The notes under the pieces are model-generated. The model was not told where the DNA came from. It saw only the letters and a program-made list of their open reading frames with translations, and did no database searches. A stretch of DNA of 17,955 bases, taken from NCBI GenBank assembly GCA_910578245.1, contig CAJTPC010000026.1:1-17955 (forward strand), in the 5' to 3' direction. The stretch's first letter is position 1; every line of letters starts with the position of its first letter. This DNA is from an uncultured Christensenella sp. Lineage in GTDB: Bacteria > Bacillota > Clostridia > Christensenellales > UBA3700. The position numbers were made by a program, and so were the translations under genes. Shown here one piece after another: positions 16,201 to 17,955 of this stretch.

Positions 16201-16364
16201 TAATCAAACTTACGATAATAATAATTTGCATAGTGCCTATAATGGCGTTGATGCGCGTAGAGATAGAAGCATTCAAGGCGCTCTTCAAGGAGACGGGTGG
16301 CTTCATCAACAAAGAGAAAAACAAGGTCAAAGAGTTCTTCAACAGATTTGACAATAAGAAATAA
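13275..16364 (+). CDS. CtpE-like cation-transporting P-type ATPase with long Lys-rich N-terminal extension
   Basis: The 1029-residue membrane pump has a conventional core from about residue 222 and an extra cytoplasmic tail before it. The core shows helices M1-M2 (about 263-309), the actuator-domain loop NESLLTGE, M3-M4 with GMIPEGLVMLTS, phosphorylation site Asp523 in DKTGT, a short nucleotide-binding domain with PFSSARKWSG and VGAPEF, the hinge TGDGVND at 758-764, and six more helices to the end. This wording is closest to the CtpE group, studied as a Ca2+ uptake pump in mycobacteria; the ion here is inferred. Residues 1-220 are low complexity, rich in Lys, Ala and Glu, with VVKK-type blocks at 52-67 and 99-112 and a likely helical KKAEKAAKKAEDK stretch (193-205). 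AAGGAAA precedes the ATG. guaA follows after 15 nt. Confidence 0.9.
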   Translation: MAEKNKKINVEQMSMFDDQENAKKAGSTSSTKTVKKSTDNSANNDTNSDTPKKTVVVKKVVKKVVKKPEDSQNAGGEVKNNSTATSNVSETTYVNSEGKTVKKVVVKKVVAKAKPSEEKKAEEKSAVADEAEASSVVNNKAENQVANKVLEVKKAVENINADKADGAAQPVDNKAQEEKKEDVAQNVDLKAQKKAEKAAKKAEDKQRAKALKEKAKKYKTLEFVHVETTAKQGLNDEQIEERQLRGMTNYQDNTISKSYLKIFTSNIFTLFNLVNIFLVCLLIVFNGQIKNMLFAGIALVNLVIGIFQEIRSKRALDKLTLVSAPSIEAVRNGEVVSISTDQIVIDDIIILKQGSQIPTDCIVVSGECEANESLLTGEQDDIHKGLGDQLMSGSFIQAGTCRARVIAVGEDTYAAKLMSDAKKFKKSKSELMRSINWIIRIATIIIFPLGIAMFFTNMKYSTSTSGAVTSTVSSVIGMIPEGLVMLTSIALALGIIRLAKKRTLVQDLYSIEALARVDVLCLDKTGTITEGTMQVETVHVYSSMCGSADDIMANMVKALGANNATFEACQEYFSSNETFKVAKLMPFSSARKWSGVSFDGVGTFIVGAPEFVLKDRYDLVERNVNEYAMQGYRVLVLVNTGEELKDSQMDPNQMNLIALIVLSDKIRSTAPATFDYFEQQGVELKVISGDNPLTVSKVAERAGLRNAEKYVDASVDLDTTEKIYEAVEKYTVFGRVTPSQKKELVAAIKAHGHTVGMTGDGVNDVMALKEADCSIAMASGSDASRNVAQLVLLDSDFSALPSVVSEGRRVINNIERASSLFLVKTTFSAVLSLLLILFQFATYPFEPIQLTLINTLFVGVPSFILALEPNDRRVKGNFLSKVFKRALPAGLTVAFAIILVCYMYNDIGFDVSPQISTMSVFITASVSYIVLVQVCMPYTKDKIFMLALLLVAFIFVVSNSFLSEKFSLVSLYPDMIIKLTIIIICIVPIMALMRVEIEAFKALFKETGGFINKEKNKVKEFFNRFDNKK

Positions 16365-16379
16365 TAAGGAGTTTTGTTA

Positions 16380-17915
16380 ATGACTAATGAAAAAGTATTG
16401 GTAATCGACTTTGGCGGTCAATACAACCAACTTATCGCACGAAGAGTAAGAGAACACAACGTGTATTGCGAGATGTATCCGTACACAATTTCCATTGAGA
16501 AGATTAAGGCGCTAAATCCAATAGGTATTATCTTTACGGGCGGCCCCAACAGCGTATACGAGGACGGCGCTCCGAGAATAGATAAAGAGATTTTCGAGCT
16601 TGGCGTGCCGATACTTGGAATTTGCTACGGATGTCAGCTTATAGCTTATACGCTAGGCGGTAAAGTAGAACACGCTGAAAAGAGAGAATACGGCAGACAG
16701 GAAGCAAAATACAATACTGACAGTTTGCTTTTCAAAGGTCTTGACAAAAAGGGTATTTGCTGGATGAGCCATACCGACCACGTTGCTCAGCTTCCGGAGG
16801 GATTCGAAGTGACGGCAAGCACTGACACTTGCAAGGTAGCGGCTTTTGAAAACAAGCAAAAGGCTATTTACGGCATGCAATATCATCCTGAAGTAATGCA
16901 TACTCATCAAGGCTTGGATATGCTCAAAAACTTCTTGTATAATATCGTCAAGGCGAAAGGCGATTGGACGATGTCCAACTTTGTTAATAAATCCGTTGCA
17001 GAACTCAAGGCAAAGATTGGCGACAAGAAAGTGCTTTGCGCTTTTAGCGGCGGCGTAGATTCCGCAGTTGCCGCAACGCTTATTCACAAGGCTGTAGGAG
17101 ACCAACTTACCTGTATATTCGTAGACCACGGTCTTTTGAGAAAGAACGAGGCGCAAGAAGTAATGAAAGTATTCAAAGAAGATATGGGTATGAACGTCAT
17201 ACTTGCAGACGCGTCGAAGAGATTTTTGGAGAAGTTGAGCGGAGTAAAAGATCCCGAAAAGAAGAGAAAGATAATAGGCAAAGAGTTTATAGACGTATTT
17301 GAAATAGAGGCAAAGAAAATCGGCGCGGTAGATTATCTCGTACAGGGTACGATTTATCCCGACGTAATAGAATCGGGACTTGGCAGTAGCGCCGTAATAA
17401 AATCTCACCACAACGTAGGCGGACTTCCTAGCGTAGTCAACTTCAAAGAAATCGTAGAACCGCTTAGAGATTTGTTTAAGGACGAAGTTAGAAAAGTAGG
17501 TTTTGAGTTGGGACTTCCGCATGACGTCGTAATGCGTCAGCCGTTCCCGGGACCGGGACTTGCGATTAGAATAATTGGCGATATTACCGAGGACAAGTTG
17601 GAAATTTTGAGGGAAGCTGACTATATCTTTAGAGAAGAGATCAAACTCAACGGACTTGCCGATCAGATATGGCAGTATTTCGCAGTACTTACCGATATGC
17701 GTAGCGTTGGCGTAATGGGCGATAGCCGTACGTATGACTATACGTTGGTATTGAGAGGCGTAACTTCCGTAGACGCTATGACCGCGGACTGGGCTAGGAT
17801 ACCTTATGACGTACTCGAAAAGATTTCCACGAGAATTGTCAATGAAGTCAAACATATCAATAGAATAGCATACGATATTACGTCGAAGCCGCCGGCTACG
17901 ATTGAGTGGGAATGA
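16380..17915 (+). CDS. guaA: GMP synthase (glutamine-hydrolysing)
   Basis: It aminates XMP to GMP with ATP and glutamine, the last step of guanine nucleotide synthesis. The 511 residues match the family. The class I glutamine amidotransferase domain (about 1-195) has the triad Cys82 (GICYGCQ), His169 and Glu171 (QYHPEV). The ATP pyrophosphatase domain has its P-loop SGGVDS at 223-228, and the C-terminal dimerisation domain carries RQPFPGPGLAIRI and ends PPATIEWE. ATG 16380 is chosen because AAGGAG at 16366-16371 is eight bases upstream; an in-frame TTG at 16374 is too close. No purine riboswitch precedes it, so it probably depends on the ATPase promoter. The 40 nt after the stop show no terminator before the window ends. 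Confidence 0.97.
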   Translation: MTNEKVLVIDFGGQYNQLIARRVREHNVYCEMYPYTISIEKIKALNPIGIIFTGGPNSVYEDGAPRIDKEIFELGVPILGICYGCQLIAYTLGGKVEHAEKREYGRQEAKYNTDSLLFKGLDKKGICWMSHTDHVAQLPEGFEVTASTDTCKVAAFENKQKAIYGMQYHPEVMHTHQGLDMLKNFLYNIVKAKGDWTMSNFVNKSVAELKAKIGDKKVLCAFSGGVDSAVAATLIHKAVGDQLTCIFVDHGLLRKNEAQEVMKVFKEDMGMNVILADASKRFLEKLSGVKDPEKKRKIIGKEFIDVFEIEAKKIGAVDYLVQGTIYPDVIESGLGSSAVIKSHHNVGGLPSVVNFKEIVEPLRDLFKDEVRKVGFELGLPHDVVMRQPFPGPGLAIRIIGDITEDKLEILREADYIFREEIKLNGLADQIWQYFAVLTDMRSVGVMGDSRTYDYTLVLRGVTSVDAMTADWARIPYDVLEKISTRIVNEVKHINRIAYDITSKPPATIEWE

Positions 17916-17955
17916 TGTGTTCGGCTCAAAGAGAGGCTAGTCAAAACTAAAATGC

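Noticed and set aside
16653..17855. 400-codon frame on the minus strand opposite guaA
   Set aside because: It is antisense to the clearly conserved GMP synthase, and the translation shows no domain wording; long shadow frames are common given this codon use.

Overview
The window reads as a chromosome segment of a moderately AT-rich, Gram-positive-type bacterium, most likely an uncultured member of the Clostridia (Bacillota), possibly gut-associated. The signs are a T-box leader in front of leuA, strong AGGAGG-like ribosome-binding sites, a lipoprotein combining a transglutaminase-like domain with BspA-type leucine-rich repeats, and clostridial-looking aromatic biosynthesis enzymes. This placement is inference; there is no rRNA or marker gene here. 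All convincing genes lie on the + strand.

Region 1 (1-2109): an imperfect inverted repeat of dispersed-repeat type, then a sigma-A-like promoter, a leucine-type T-box riboswitch with an intrinsic terminator, and leuA (2-isopropylmalate synthase, long actinobacterial/fungal type). Leucine synthesis is therefore probably switched by uncharged tRNA-Leu.

Region 2 (2110-5532): a surface lipoprotein with transglutaminase-like and leucine-rich repeat domains, apparently with a near-leaderless promoter, and a MATE-family exporter. Neither has an obvious metabolic link to its neighbours.

Region 3 (5533-12844): the shikimate pathway from the second step onward plus both branches to phenylalanine and tyrosine: aroB, aroA, aroC, pheA (chorismate mutase-prephenate dehydratase-ACT), an aroE-aroK fusion, aroQ and tyrA. 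Together they convert DAHP to chorismate, phenylpyruvate and 4-hydroxyphenylpyruvate. DAHP synthase (step one) is not in the window. The only chorismate mutase seen is the N-terminal domain of PheA. The group splits at a 106-nt gap carrying about seven copies of a 7-bp tandem repeat just upstream of pheA. A strong AT-rich hairpin overlaps the tyrA stop codon and probably ends transcription.

Region 4 (12845-17955): a 430-nt intergenic region with two copies of a 13-bp dyad, a good extended -10 promoter, a CtpE-like cation P-type ATPase with an unusual Lys/Ala/Glu-rich cytoplasmic N-terminal extension of about 220 residues, and guaA (GMP synthase) 15 nt downstream, probably co-transcribed. The last 40 nt hold no recognisable feature.

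I did not find a clearly new defence or mobile system. The best candidates for a second look are the paired dyads, the heptamer array at pheA, the AroE-AroK fusion and the ATPase extension.
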